64,000 nt of DNA from Mycobacterium kyorinense (GTDB lineage Bacteria > Actinomycetota > Actinomycetes > Mycobacteriales > Mycobacteriaceae): contig NZ_LQPE01000010.1 of assembly GCF_002101735.1 (NCBI RefSeq), positions 29,899-93,898 on the forward strand, given 5' to 3'. Shown here piece by piece: positions 1-7,895 of this stretch (positions within the stretch are counted from its first letter, which is position 1; every line of letters starts with the position of its first letter). Both the position numbers and the translations under genes were made by a program. A model generated the notes under the pieces. It had not been told where the DNA came from, ran no database searches, and saw nothing but the letters and a program-made list of their open reading frames with translations.

Positions 1-2
1 GC

Positions 3-1469
3 CGGCGCGGGTTTGTGGCCGCCGCCATCATCGGCGGGCTGGCGCTGGCCGGCTGCGGGCGCTCAACCGACCGCAGTGGGAACCTGCGCGCCGCCATCGA
101 CGCCGCTGAAGCCGCGCGACCCCACACCGGGCGCACCGTCACCGCGTCATTGACACCCCAGCCCGTCACGATCGACCTCGGCGGCCCCCGGGCGCACACC
201 CTGGCCTACGGCAATGGCATTCCCGGGCCGCTGATCCGGGCCAACGTCGGCGACGAACTCGCGATCACCGTAACCAACCGCCTCGATCACCCCACCTCGG
301 TGCACTGGCACGGCATCGCCATCCGCAATGACATGGACGGCGCCGCACCCGCCACCCCCGACATCGAGGCCGGCCGCGATTTCACCTACCGGTTCTCGCT
401 ACCTGATCCGGGCACCTACTGGGCGCATCCACACGCCGGTCTCGACGCCGACCACGGCCTGTATCTCCCGGTGATCGTCGACGACCCGAACGAGCCGGCG
501 CGCTATGACGGCGAATGGATCGTCGTCCTCGACGACTGGACGGACGGCATCGGCAAAACCCCGCAACAAACCTTCACCGACCTGCGCCGACCCACCACCA
601 TGGGTGACATGCCCGGCATGGATGGGATGCCCGGCCGCAGTGGCGTGGGTACTAGCGCCCTGCTCGGTGGGGACGCCGGCGATGTCAGCTACCCCTACTA
701 CCTGATCAACGGGCGTATCCCCGCCGCTCCCACCACATTTCAGGCTAAACCCGGTCAGCGGATCCGGATCCGGATCATCAACGCCGGCTCCGACACCGCC
801 TTCCGGGTCGCGCTGGCCGGACACCGCATGACCGTCACCCACACCGACGGCTACCCCGTGGCGCCCACCGACGTCGACGCGCTGCTGATCGGCATGGGGG
901 AACGCTACGACGTGATCGTCACCGCCGCCGATGGGATCTTTCCCCTGGTGGCGCTCGCGGAAGGCAAAAACGCCCTCGGGCGGGCGTTGCTATCCACCGC
1001 TGCCGGCAACCCGCCCGAGCCGGGGTTTCAGCCGCCCGAACTGAGCGGCCGGGTGGGCACGGTCGACATGTTCACCGCCACCCCGGCCGCCGATCTCGGC
1101 GCGGCCCATCCCGACACGGTTCTTACCGCTGAGCTGGGTGGTTCGATGAGCACCTACGTGTGGGCGATCAACGGCCGGCCCTACCCCGATAACTCTCCGC
1201 TGGCCATCCGGGAGGGGCAGCGGGCAACCCTGACGTTCGCCAACAACGGGCCCGGGATGTGGCATCCGATGCACCTGCACGGCCACACCTTCCAACTGAT
1301 CAAGCCCGACGGCAGCCGCGGCGCACGCAAAGACACCATCAACGTATTGCCCAAGCAGAAACTGCGCGTCGAACTCCTCGCCGACAACCCCGGCATCTGG
1401 ATGCTGCACTGCCACAACACCTATCACAAAGAAGCCGGCATGATGACCAGCCTCAACTACACCACCTGA
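3..1469 (+). CDS. Multicopper oxidase, Tat lipoprotein, MmcO-like (5' end outside window)
   Basis: This is a periplasmic or cell-surface copper oxidase, probably oxidising Cu(I) for copper resistance. The frame is open to the window edge and the first codons read RRGFVAAAIIG, a twin-arginine motif, followed by a LALAGC lipobox. It is therefore a Tat-exported lipoprotein whose true start lies upstream. All cupredoxin copper ligands are visible: HWHG, WAHPHAG, HPMHLHGH and HCHNTYHKEAGM, the last with the type 1 site pattern HCHx3Hx4M. A Met-rich stretch (GDMPGMDGMPG) in the middle fits copper binding. Mycobacterial MmcO (Rv0846c) is a Tat lipoprotein of similar size. The family call is firm; equivalence to MmcO is inferred. 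Confidence 0.9.
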   Translation, partial: RRGFVAAAIIGGLALAGCGRSTDRSGNLRAAIDAAEAARPHTGRTVTASLTPQPVTIDLGGPRAHTLAYGNGIPGPLIRANVGDELAITVTNRLDHPTSVHWHGIAIRNDMDGAAPATPDIEAGRDFTYRFSLPDPGTYWAHPHAGLDADHGLYLPVIVDDPNEPARYDGEWIVVLDDWTDGIGKTPQQTFTDLRRPTTMGDMPGMDGMPGRSGVGTSALLGGDAGDVSYPYYLINGRIPAAPTTFQAKPGQRIRIRIINAGSDTAFRVALAGHRMTVTHTDGYPVAPTDVDALLIGMGERYDVIVTAADGIFPLVALAEGKNALGRALLSTAAGNPPEPGFQPPELSGRVGTVDMFTATPAADLGAAHPDTVLTAELGGSMSTYVWAINGRPYPDNSPLAIREGQRATLTFANNGPGMWHPMHLHGHTFQLIKPDGSRGARKDTINVLPKQKLRVELLADNPGIWMLHCHNTYHKEAGMMTSLNYTT

Positions 1470-1527
1470 CGATCCCTGCTCGCGGGCCGTGCCAGCCACG
1501 CCTACCGTCGACGCTTGCCATATCAGC

Positions 1528-1933
1528 TCAGGGTCTCGTGTGGTCTTCGAGTTGTCCGTAGAGCAGATCAATCGTCGCTTTCTGTTCGGCAAGTTGGTCT
1601 CGAAGCTTTCTGATCTCGTTGTCCTTGGCGGCCAGTCGGGCCCGCAGCGCGGCAACGATGCTGTTGTCGCGGCTTTGCGGCGCAACATCATCGGGCGCAC
1701 CCTGATGGCTGGTACTGGTCGATGACAGCGATTAAGTCTTTGTGCTTGTAGACGGTTTTGCGTCCCACGCCGGCGCGGGCTGCGACGGTGGCGACGTTGA
1801 TCGTGGCGTTGCTTTTGCGCATCGCGCGGATGGCGCGTTCAATGGCGCGGCGTTTGTCTTTGGCGACCGCGGCGCGGTAGTCGGCGAGACCTTGTAGCGC
1901 CTTGTCCGAAGGGGGCGGTGGTCGCCGGGTCAT
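1528..1933 (-). pseudogene. DUF6262-type transposition accessory protein (TnpC-like), frameshifted
   Basis: Such proteins accompany the Tn554-family tyrosine recombinases. The N-terminal 81 codons hold the expected helix-turn-helix (NVATVAARAGVGRKTVYKH). The frame ends at 1688, but the next frame carries a charged coiled coil (VAALRARLAAKDNEIRKLRD) that runs to a stop at 1528, exactly where this family has its C-terminal coiled coil. The two halves join if one base is shifted near 1715-1725. The start overlaps the stop of the upstream recombinase fragment. The gene is either broken, carries a sequencing error, or is frameshifted on purpose; the truncated partner favours decay. Confidence 0.7.
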
Positions 1934-2571
1934 CGGGTGTTTCCGGGATCGGCCTTACGCAGCACCGACTCGTGGCTTCCCCGGCTTTTGATCTGCATTA
2001 GCGGCAACCGGTTGGCCGTGCCCGCGCCACCAACGCTGTTGCCCTGCGCGGCGGGATCGCTGCGCAGCCGGTCAATGATCGCATCCAGGGAGGCGAGCTC
2101 GCGGCGGCGTTCGTGGATCCACACGTTCTGGTCGGTCAGTTCACGGCCAGTGCGTTGCCGGTACTGATCGCGGCGCAGCTCGATCAGCGTCAGCGTCTTG
2201 GTGCGTTGGTCGATCAACTCATCGAGGTGGCTGGCGTCGGTGGCGAAGTGCCCACACGACAGACATGCGTTGCCCTTGTCGCAGGTTTGCAACGGCGGCA
2301 ACAAACACACCCCGTTGGGCAGTACCCGATCGGTGCGCTGCGACAGCTGTGTCATGTCGTAGATGTCGGACGGGCTGATCGCGATGTCCATGCCATGAGC
2401 GCCGATTTTCTTGTGCCGCAGAAACTCTGCTTCGGCGGTGGCGGCCAGGGTCGCCTCTGGCGACGGCGAATTTCGTCCGGCGGAAGCCGAATCATGCGGC
2501 GCGGCGAACTCAATGTCCCGGCGGTGCGACCCGTGTGGGTCTAGGTCCTGCGCCTGCCGAACGGCTACAAG
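1930..2571 (-). pseudogene. Tn554-family tyrosine recombinase, C-terminal fragment
   Basis: The fragment carries the typical C-terminus of TnpA/TnpB-type tyrosine recombinases: a Cys-rich segment (VLPNGVCLLPP, then CDKGNACLSC and HFATDASHLDEL) and a helical tail with NVWIHERRRE. The frame is open only back to a TAA at 2572-2574, so the catalytic Arg-His-Arg-Tyr domain is missing. The annotatable ATG at 2391 is internal to the conserved region and is not a believable start. It overlaps the downstream accessory gene by an ATGA junction, the usual operon arrangement of this transposon family. Confidence 0.75.
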
Positions 2572-2603
2572 TTATGCTCGGCCGCCGATTTCTCCCGGCA
2601 ACG

Positions 2604-2623
2604 GCGGCTCATCGATGAGCCGC
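2604..2623. terminator. 20-bp perfect palindrome, possible terminator
   Basis: GCGGCTCATCGATGAGCCGC is a perfect palindrome lying 23 bases past the stop codon of the minus-strand gene ending at 2646. It is placed like a transcription terminator for that gene. There is no T-tract, which is common for actinobacterial terminators. It could instead be a protein-binding or recombination site at the edge of the decayed transposon. Confidence 0.4.
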
Positions 2624-2645
2624 ATACACGGTATCCAACGTGCAT

Positions 2646-4646
2646 TCATACCGCCTCGGCCCGGATCTCAGGGATCGGCAGGATAGGTTCGGTGGCCATC
2701 CTGTAGGCATACATGACATCCGCCAGAGTCGTTCGCGTCGCCTCGTTGAAGGCCAGCCACAGGGTTTCCCACCCGCGTAGCTGCATTTCAAGCTCTTGAT
2801 GCGCCACCCAGAGGTTGTGCTGCTCGCGACCGAATTCGGGACAGCCCACCAGTCGGGGCAAGATCTCGCGCATCTTGCCGCCGACCGCCGACCGCACGTC
2901 GGGCGGCCCACCCGCGTCCCAGCGGCCAATGTGGCTAAGCGCCGTCAGCCGCAGCCGCGCATCAGCTTCTTCAGCGAAGAACTCGTTGTGACGTTTCACC
3001 AACTCCTCGGCGGCCCAACGTATACCCACTTGAATCTCACCATCGGCCAACGACTGTACGTGCGCCCAGTCCGTGGGTGACGCCAACGCCAAACGATGAT
3101 GTCCCGCCGCCGGATCAGTCACCGGATTGGGGATAACGACGCGCTCCCCTTTATCGGCAACCAGCACCGTCCGACGATCGAACCAGCCATCTAGGGCGGT
3201 GCAGTATTCACGAGCAACCACAATGCGCGGCTGCTCACCTACCGCCTCCGAGTACCTGGACAACACCAGCGCGGACGGCTCCATCCCCCGCCAACTCAAC
3301 CGCGTCTCGGCGGGCACACGCCCGTCCAGATGCGCCACCGTCACTCCCCCCGGCAAATAGACACCGGCCGGAATCCACGACAGCCCATGACGTTCCGCCA
3401 CAACAAACCGCGCCGAGACACCACTGCCGAACACCGCACACGACCAACCCCCAAGCAGCACAATGGATCCCGGCCGCTGCGGATCATTCAACGCCGCAAC
3501 CAACGACATCGCCGCACCAAACTCCGGCGTCGAACGCAAGCTCTCACCGACGGCGGTTGAACCCATGTTGATGGCTCTCACCACCGCACTGTGCTTGCCC
3601 AGGCCCAGCACGTTCGGTGGCGGCGGCGGTACGGGTGGTGCGGAAGGCGGCCCTGCCGGCCCGACTGCCGCAGGAGCCGCCGACGTCGACGCGGGCGGTG
3701 CGGCCGGTGGGTTCGGCACACCCGCCGCAGGTGGCGGAGCCAACGGAACCGCCGCAGCCTGCTGAGGTACCGCGGGCGCTGGGGTCCCTTGCGCCGGCGC
3801 TACTTGTTCTCCCACAGCTGCTGGAGGCGGCGTCGATGGAACCGCGGGCGGCGGGCCGGCTGGCATCGTCGACCCCGGAGGCGGCCTGAACGGCTGCGCA
3901 GCTGCCGCGCTGCTCGCCAGCGGCGGCGACGCGAAACCCTGCGCGGCACCGCTGAGGAACTGTGCTGGCGGCGGCGCGGCGGCGGGGCTGCCCGCTCCCC
4001 CACCAGGTAGGCCGCCGGTGCCCGTCAAGCCACTGCCACCTAGGCCAGTCCCGCCGGCTGGGAGACCGCCGCCTGACAAGCCGCTCGTCGGCAACGCACT
4101 AGTCGGCGGCGACAGCCCACCCATCTTCGGCACACCGCCGCCAACACCGCTCAGACCACTACTCCCAGCACTCGGCGCTTGCGCAGCTACTCCGGGTACA
4201 CCTGTCGGTCCGACGCCCGGTGCTGATCCGCCTGGTGAGGAACCTGCTGTCGTACCAGGAGAGGTCGCGCTCTCAGAAGTCGACGGCTTAGTGGTGCCGA
4301 ATCCCGCTGGCTGCTGACCGGAACTTGCAGTCGTGCCTTGACCGCCTTGTTGCGCGGAAGTGGCTGATGACGGCGATTGCGTGGTCGTCCCGCCCCCAGC
4401 CGTGGTTGAGCCTGCTGTCGTTCCCGGTCCACTGCTTCCAGACGTCGCTGTCGTTCCGGGAACAGTAGTATCAACCGGTTGTACGTGATGATCACCGCCC
4501 CGGTTATCTCCGGAGCCGACTGGTGGTGAGCCCTTGAAAACGACTGGGGTGCGGAAAGGTCGCCTCGAGACGCGGACCCGCGGTTGACCAGAACACCTTG
4601 TAGGGCGGGTACCCGGTGACCGGCAAGCGGAGCCGGATTCCGGCAT
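2646..4646 (-). CDS. Large Pro/Gly/Ser-rich protein with a folded C-terminal half, mycobacterial DUF5631/5632-like
   Basis: Residues about 50-340 are low complexity (Thr/Ser/Gly, then Pro/Ala-rich with repeated PPPPP and GGLP units). About 320 C-terminal residues look folded, with conserved-looking stretches such as VVAERHGLSWIPAGVYLPGG and AREYCTALDGWFDRRT. The layout and these stretches recall mycobacterial DUF5631/DUF5632 proteins such as Rv3899c, a protein encoded beside an ESX locus; this is a recollection and was not tested. The only in-frame start is the ATG at 4646, inside the preceding toxin gene, so the first 50 residues are doubtful. No signal peptide or membrane helix is visible. 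Export by a type VII-like route is possible but unproven. Confidence 0.6.
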   Translation of the reverse strand: MPESGSACRSPGTRPTRCSGQPRVRVSRRPFRTPVVFKGSPPVGSGDNRGGDHHVQPVDTTVPGTTATSGSSGPGTTAGSTTAGGGTTTQSPSSATSAQQGGQGTTASSGQQPAGFGTTKPSTSESATSPGTTAGSSPGGSAPGVGPTGVPGVAAQAPSAGSSGLSGVGGGVPKMGGLSPPTSALPTSGLSGGGLPAGGTGLGGSGLTGTGGLPGGGAGSPAAAPPPAQFLSGAAQGFASPPLASSAAAAQPFRPPPGSTMPAGPPPAVPSTPPPAAVGEQVAPAQGTPAPAVPQQAAAVPLAPPPAAGVPNPPAAPPASTSAAPAAVGPAGPPSAPPVPPPPPNVLGLGKHSAVVRAINMGSTAVGESLRSTPEFGAAMSLVAALNDPQRPGSIVLLGGWSCAVFGSGVSARFVVAERHGLSWIPAGVYLPGGVTVAHLDGRVPAETRLSWRGMEPSALVLSRYSEAVGEQPRIVVAREYCTALDGWFDRRTVLVADKGERVVIPNPVTDPAAGHHRLALASPTDWAHVQSLADGEIQVGIRWAAEELVKRHNEFFAEEADARLRLTALSHIGRWDAGGPPDVRSAVGGKMREILPRLVGCPEFGREQHNLWVAHQELEMQLRGWETLWLAFNEATRTTLADVMYAYRMATEPILPIPEIRAEAV

Positions 4647-4818
4647 CGGTTCTAATCGCGCTCGACAATGCGTGGGCCTGTCCCGGAAAGCGCAGGATGA
4701 GCTCGCATGCGTCGAGGACCGCGTTGTACAGCCCGGGGTCCGGCCCAGCCTCCAGGGCGTTGAGTTGTGCGTCGGCGATCTCGGAGTAGTCGCCTGAGAA
4801 GTCGCCGGTGTCGTTCAC
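4504..4818 (-). CDS. Putative type II toxin, RelE/ParE-like
   Basis: This 104-residue protein follows an AbrB-like antitoxin with a GTGA stop-start overlap, the usual toxin-antitoxin layout. Its C-terminal strands (IRLRLPVTGYPPYKVFWSTAGPRLEATFPHP) resemble the RelE/ParE fold end seen in mycobacterial plasmid and chromosomal toxins. The start is GTG. If active it would probably cut mRNA at the ribosome or hit gyrase; the sequence does not say which. The 3' part overlaps the start of the 666-residue gene downstream. The toxin role is inferred mainly from the pairing. Confidence 0.6.
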   Translation of the reverse strand: MNDTGDFSGDYSEIADAQLNALEAGPDPGLYNAVLDACELILRFPGQAHALSSAIRTDAGIRLRLPVTGYPPYKVFWSTAGPRLEATFPHPSRFQGLTTSRLRR

Positions 4819-5057
4819 GGGCGCCGGTGACGGCTACGGCGCACGGTGGGGGCTTTAGCTGCCCGTGCGAGTAGGTCCTGGAGTTCTGGCGTCGTGTCGT
4901 ACTCACGCTGGGCTTCGCTTACCACCCGAGCAGGCTGAAGCAGCAGGCTGCCATCAGCGTTTTCCCGTAGAAGGAACCGTTGGTTGGGATGGCCGGGCAG
5001 CACGATTCGGCTGCGGCTGTCGCTTTCTACGATCGCTTCATCGATGGTGTTGCCCAT
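4815..5057 (-). CDS. Antitoxin, SpoVT/AbrB-like
   Basis: The sequence SRSRIVLPGHPNQRFLLRENADGSLLLQPA is a typical swapped-hairpin AbrB DNA-binding segment, followed by a helical tail that would wrap the toxin. The ATG at 5057 was chosen because it begins the conserved MGNTIDEAIVES segment and sits 6 bases after a TATTGT -10 element, which would give a leaderless message. An ATG further upstream at 5093 would run through the tandem repeats that look like the operator. The protein probably neutralises the following toxin and represses the pair. Confidence 0.65.
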   Translation of the reverse strand: MGNTIDEAIVESDSRSRIVLPGHPNQRFLLRENADGSLLLQPARVVSEAQREYDTTPELQDLLARAAKAPTVRRSRHRRP

Positions 5058-5070
5058 ATCATCACAATAT

Positions 5071-5094
5071 CCCATTTTCCCACTTTCCCACATT
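5071..5094. repeat. Three 8-bp tandem repeats in a toxin-antitoxin promoter, likely operator
   Basis: Three consecutive 8-base units (CCCATTTT, CCCACTTT, CCCACATT) lie directly upstream of the predicted -10 element of the AbrB-like antitoxin gene. Tandem short repeats at this place are typical for autoregulated toxin-antitoxin promoters, so the antitoxin is the likely ligand. Confidence 0.45.
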
Positions 5095-5155
5095 CCGGTA
5101 GTCCGTGGCGGGGCGTGGGCCGCTGCCAGCGAGGGCGACCACGCAATTCAGACTG

Positions 5156-5581
5156 TCAGGTGCCTTCTGTCCAGAAGCGATTCAGGCGCTGTATGGCTTC
5201 TTCTCGGGTGAGTGCTGCGACTTGCTCTCGGGTAAGGCCGACACGGTTTATGAGGAGGGTGACCACTTCGGCGGGTATTGATTCCTCTTGCGGCCTTGAT
5301 TGGGTCCGCTGTGGTTTGACGCCGTCGCGTACCGCCGACCAGAAGGTTGCCTCGTCGACGCATAGCTGGTCGCGCAGAATGTGCGCCCAGATGGCTGGGC
5401 CGTAGGTTGTGCGGTTCGGGGGATGTGAGATGCGTGTCCGCAGGATCCGGCCGTCGGGTAGCTCGAGTTCGTAGGTGATGTGGTGGGTGCCGGTGCGTCC
5501 GGTGGCGTCTCGGACTCGTGTCCAGCCTTCGGTGCGGCAGAACTTGTCGTGGTCGGCTCGGGTTGCCGGCTGCCAGCTCAT
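5156..5581 (-). CDS. Putative toxin of a Phd-like toxin-antitoxin pair
   Basis: A 141-residue protein beginning MSWQPATRADHDKFCRTEGW, with a compact beta-rich centre (THHITYELELPDGRILRTRISHP) and a helical C-terminus (EEAIQRLNRFWTEGT). I recognise this as a family common in mycobacteria and annotated as a cytotoxic translational repressor. It is always next to a Phd-like antitoxin, as here, with an ATGA overlap. The target is unknown. The pairing supports the role better than the sequence does. Confidence 0.65.
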   Translation of the reverse strand: MSWQPATRADHDKFCRTEGWTRVRDATGRTGTHHITYELELPDGRILRTRISHPPNRTTYGPAIWAHILRDQLCVDEATFWSAVRDGVKPQRTQSRPQEESIPAEVVTLLINRVGLTREQVAALTREEAIQRLNRFWTEGT

Positions 5582-5997
5582 GCGGGGTGAGCAAGTTGGC
5601 CGGCGGTGAGCCAGTCGGCGAGTTCCTCGTCATTGGACAACTCGATTAGGTGGACCAGCCCCCAGTTGCCGGCATGGTTCGGGGCGGTCGATAGGTGGTC
5701 GACCCAGTCAGCTGCGTATTCGCGTAGTGCGCCCACCATTTCGTCGATCGCTTCGCCGAGGGTTGATCCGTCTGCGGCGATCGGTGTGTCTGGGATGAAG
5801 ATTGAGTATCGGTCGGCTTCGGCGACCACCTCTGCGTGCTGGGGACGCGTGGCGAGTAGCTCGCGAAGGCGTGTGGCGTCGAGGATCGCGAAGGCCGCTT
5901 GGTCTCGGCGCAATCCCGCTGGGGCGCCGCGGGCGGCGGCGTCGAGGAGCTCTTTCATGTGTGCGCGCCCTTCGGTCACGCTGCTAAACCAGGACAT
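5578..5997 (-). CDS. Antitoxin, Phd/YefM-like
   Basis: The N-terminus (SSVTEGRAHMKELLDAAARGAPAGLRRDQAAFAIL) matches the Phd/YefM DNA-binding fold, and the C-terminus (REYAADWVDHLSTAPNHAGNWGLVHLIEL) is the conserved toxin-binding part of this mycobacterial subfamily. The ATG at 5997 was preferred because it begins the conserved region and lies 6 bases after a TACGCT -10 element, implying leaderless translation. Two in-frame ATGs lie slightly upstream inside the operator. It precedes its toxin with an ATGA overlap. Confidence 0.7.
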   Translation of the reverse strand: MSWFSSVTEGRAHMKELLDAAARGAPAGLRRDQAAFAILDATRLRELLATRPQHAEVVAEADRYSIFIPDTPIAADGSTLGEAIDEMVGALREYAADWVDHLSTAPNHAGNWGLVHLIELSNDEELADWLTAGQLAHPA

Positions 5998-6022
5998 GTA
6001 CATAGCGTACTGCGTGTACATG
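5995..6022. promoter_or_regulatory. Operator and -10 region of the Phd-like toxin-antitoxin operon
   Basis: An 8-bp inverted repeat, CATGTACA and TGTACATG separated by 12 bases, spans the chosen start codon and the -10 hexamer TACGCT (minus strand, 6004-6009). This arrangement suits repression by the encoded antitoxin. Confidence 0.5.
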
Positions 6023-6167
6023 CACTATCGGTCAGCAGTGGCTGACCGGATCTCGCGTAAGTGATGCATTTACCTGGCTGTTGGACCCCAGCGATGACGG
6101 AAACCGGGCGTCGCGCCGGTGCTTGAAGGAGTAGAGAGCCAACGACAGGAAGGGCGAGCCGAGAGCC

Positions 6168-6386
6168 ATGTCTGGTAAATCGACGACCAGCACCCGCAGC
6201 AAGGCGGCGGCAAAGATCCTTACGCTTCGTGCCGCGTTCTTGCTGATGTCGGCGCTTGTCTGCGGTGCTTGTGCGGCAGCGCTGATCTACCTGGGAAGCA
6301 GGGATGCCGGCCGCGCTGTTATTTCGGGCGTTGGGGTTTTCGCCGGCGCTGTTGTTTGGCTCGACAAGGTTGTCGACGACGAATGA
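6168..6386 (+). CDS. Small membrane protein, unknown function
   Basis: A 72-residue protein with a basic N-terminus (SGKSTTSTRSKAAAKI) and two hydrophobic segments, about residues 18-42 and 48-65, predicting two membrane helices with both ends inside the cell. A purine-rich sequence precedes the ATG. It stands alone between minus-strand genes. No family was recognised. Confidence 0.5.
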   Translation: MSGKSTTSTRSKAAAKILTLRAAFLLMSALVCGACAAALIYLGSRDAGRAVISGVGVFAGAVVWLDKVVDDE

Positions 6387-6470
6387 AGACGGCACGGAGC
6401 CCGCTCTTGGTGCTGTTAAGTGCCCGTTGTCGCCGGCTACCGATGGTGCCGCGGAATCGTTCGCCGTCTA

Positions 6471-6695
6471 CTAGGCGCTGCTCTTTGCCATCGCGACGGC
6501 TCCTTGAACTTCCCTCAATTTGCCGTCGACCAGCTCGACTAACAGCCTTGGGTCGTCGACGCCGATTTGATGGAGCCTGGACACCTCGGTGATAGCTGCG
6601 GCGATGCGTTCGGAGGCTTGAGGATTCGCTGCGACGACCGGTAGCGCCGCCGCTCGCCTCATCAACCCCAAGACAGTCGCAGTGAACCGATCCAT
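6471..6695 (-). CDS. Small helical protein, unknown function
   Basis: A 74-residue, mostly helical protein (DRFTATVLGLMRRAAALPVVAANPQ). A strong ribosome binding site (GGAGGGGAG) sits 6 bases before the ATG, which is the main support for a real gene. No family was recognised. It is followed on the right by the 6875-7866 minus-strand gene pair. Confidence 0.55.
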   Translation of the reverse strand: MDRFTATVLGLMRRAAALPVVAANPQASERIAAAITEVSRLHQIGVDDPRLLVELVDGKLREVQGAVAMAKSSA

Positions 6696-6874
6696 TTGTG
6701 GCTCCCCTCCTTCGAACTCGTGGAATCAGGCTATTGGAGCCATACGGCTTACGCGACGGCCAAACCGAATCGATTTCAAAGGGTCAGGGTGGCCGACAGG
6801 TTTCGCCCGTGCGACGAACCACCCACCTCCCCCGTTGCGCGGGACGCCCTTAAGCGATGAGGCAATGCCGTCTT

Positions 6875-7249
6875 TCAGGGTTCGGATCGGCGGTGGTCGA
6901 TCGCAGAGATCTCAGCGTCGAGCGCCGCCTGTGTCCCAGCATTGATGACTTGGTCGGCGGTCTCGTTGTCGAGTTCGTAGACACCGTCGATCGGCCCCTC
7001 GGTCAAGTGCCGGCGGACAGCGTTGACCTTCCACTCGGAGTGGTTTGGGTCGCGCATCCGCGTGAGTTCTTCTGCGTGCAACCGCCGGCGCGCTTCGTCG
7101 GCGTCGCGACCGGAGACTGACCAGTCGGCGCCTGGGTAGCGGGCAATCCATGTTCCGTCGGGCTGCGCGGTGATGGATGGGCGGAACACGAAAGAGATAT
7201 TCCGCTCGGCCATAATGCGTTCGACGTCGGCCTGGTTTTCGATCTTCAC
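6875..7249 (-). CDS. HicB-like small protein, unknown function
   Basis: A 124-residue protein whose centre (DGTWIARYPGADWSVSGRDADEARRRLHAEE) resembles the partial RNase H fold of HicB antitoxins. The GTG at 7249 was chosen: it overlaps the upstream stop (GTGA) and has GGAGG 8 bases before it. It is coupled to a DUF4226-like gene rather than to a HicA toxin, so an antitoxin role is uncertain. Confidence 0.55.
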   Translation of the reverse strand: MKIENQADVERIMAERNISFVFRPSITAQPDGTWIARYPGADWSVSGRDADEARRRLHAEELTRMRDPNHSEWKVNAVRRHLTEGPIDGVYELDNETADQVINAGTQAALDAEISAIDHRRSEP

Positions 7250-7866
7250 GGCATGCCTCCGGTGATGTCGATGGGTGAATGTCTCCATATGATGGACCCG
7301 TCGCTTTGCAGGAATTCACATATAAATCCGGGTACCGCCGTCGCCGGGGTGCACCAAATGATGTAGCCGCCCGGCGGTTGGAGTGCTACCGGGTCGGCGG
7401 CAACAGCGAGAGCTGTGCGTGGAACGTCGGGAAGTCGTTGGGCCGCTTCGCTGAATCGCGCCGCGGCAGTGGCGACGACCTCGTGTGCTTCATTGACGCG
7501 GGCAATGCCGGCCTGAAGTAGAGCGCTCTGGCCGAAGGCGGTGTTTGCCATCGGCCGCAGCGTGGCTTTGTCGTTGGCCCAAGCGGTTTCGATAGCCTCG
7601 AGGGCATTGTGGGCGTCTCGTGAAATCGTGCCTGCTTCAGCGATGACGGTGGCTGCGGTGCTTCGGGCTTGCTGCAGTTGACCGCGAAGAGTTTCGAGGT
7701 GCTGGGTGGCCGTGCGGGCGCGGTCGGCGGTCTCTCCCTCCCAGTTCGGATCCGCCGGCGACCCGGTTTGGTTTCGAGTTGCCCAGTCGGTCGGGCCTGC
7801 GCCTGTACCTAGCACGCGCCGAGCCGCGGCGAGGTGCTCGTCAACCAGATGTTCTGCGTCGCTCAT
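7246..7866 (-). CDS. DUF4226-like protein, possibly exported
   Basis: Residues 1-150 match the helical N-terminal module of the two transfer-region hydrolases at 23.2-25.7 kb: a VDEHLAAARRVLGTG opening, a WEG motif, a long helical hairpin with HNALEAIETAWANDKATLRP and an ARVNEAHEVV helix. Here the catalytic domain is replaced by a short C-terminus with three tryptophans and prolines (PPGGYIIWCTPATAVPGF). DUF4226 proteins are mycobacterial and often neighbour ESX-related genes. The gene is translationally coupled to the HicB-like gene that follows. Confidence 0.6.
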   Translation of the reverse strand: MSDAEHLVDEHLAAARRVLGTGAGPTDWATRNQTGSPADPNWEGETADRARTATQHLETLRGQLQQARSTAATVIAEAGTISRDAHNALEAIETAWANDKATLRPMANTAFGQSALLQAGIARVNEAHEVVATAAARFSEAAQRLPDVPRTALAVAADPVALQPPGGYIIWCTPATAVPGFICEFLQSDGSIIWRHSPIDITGGMP

Positions 7867-7895
7867 GGCTTGAAATCACTTCGGCCCAGAATCGT

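Larger units (their letters stand above)
1528..2571 (-). mobile_element. Remnant of a Tn554-family transposon
   Basis: Two adjacent damaged genes, a recombinase lacking its catalytic domain and a frameshifted accessory protein, form the tail end of a Tn554-like element. The rest of the element is absent on both sides: a copper oxidase gene lies to the left and a plasmid cargo gene to the right. No terminal sequences could be assigned, because this family makes no target duplication or inverted repeats. Confidence 0.65.

Noticed and set aside
5071..5094. Start of a CRISPR-like array
   Set aside because: The repeats are only 8 bases long without spacers; they suit an operator.
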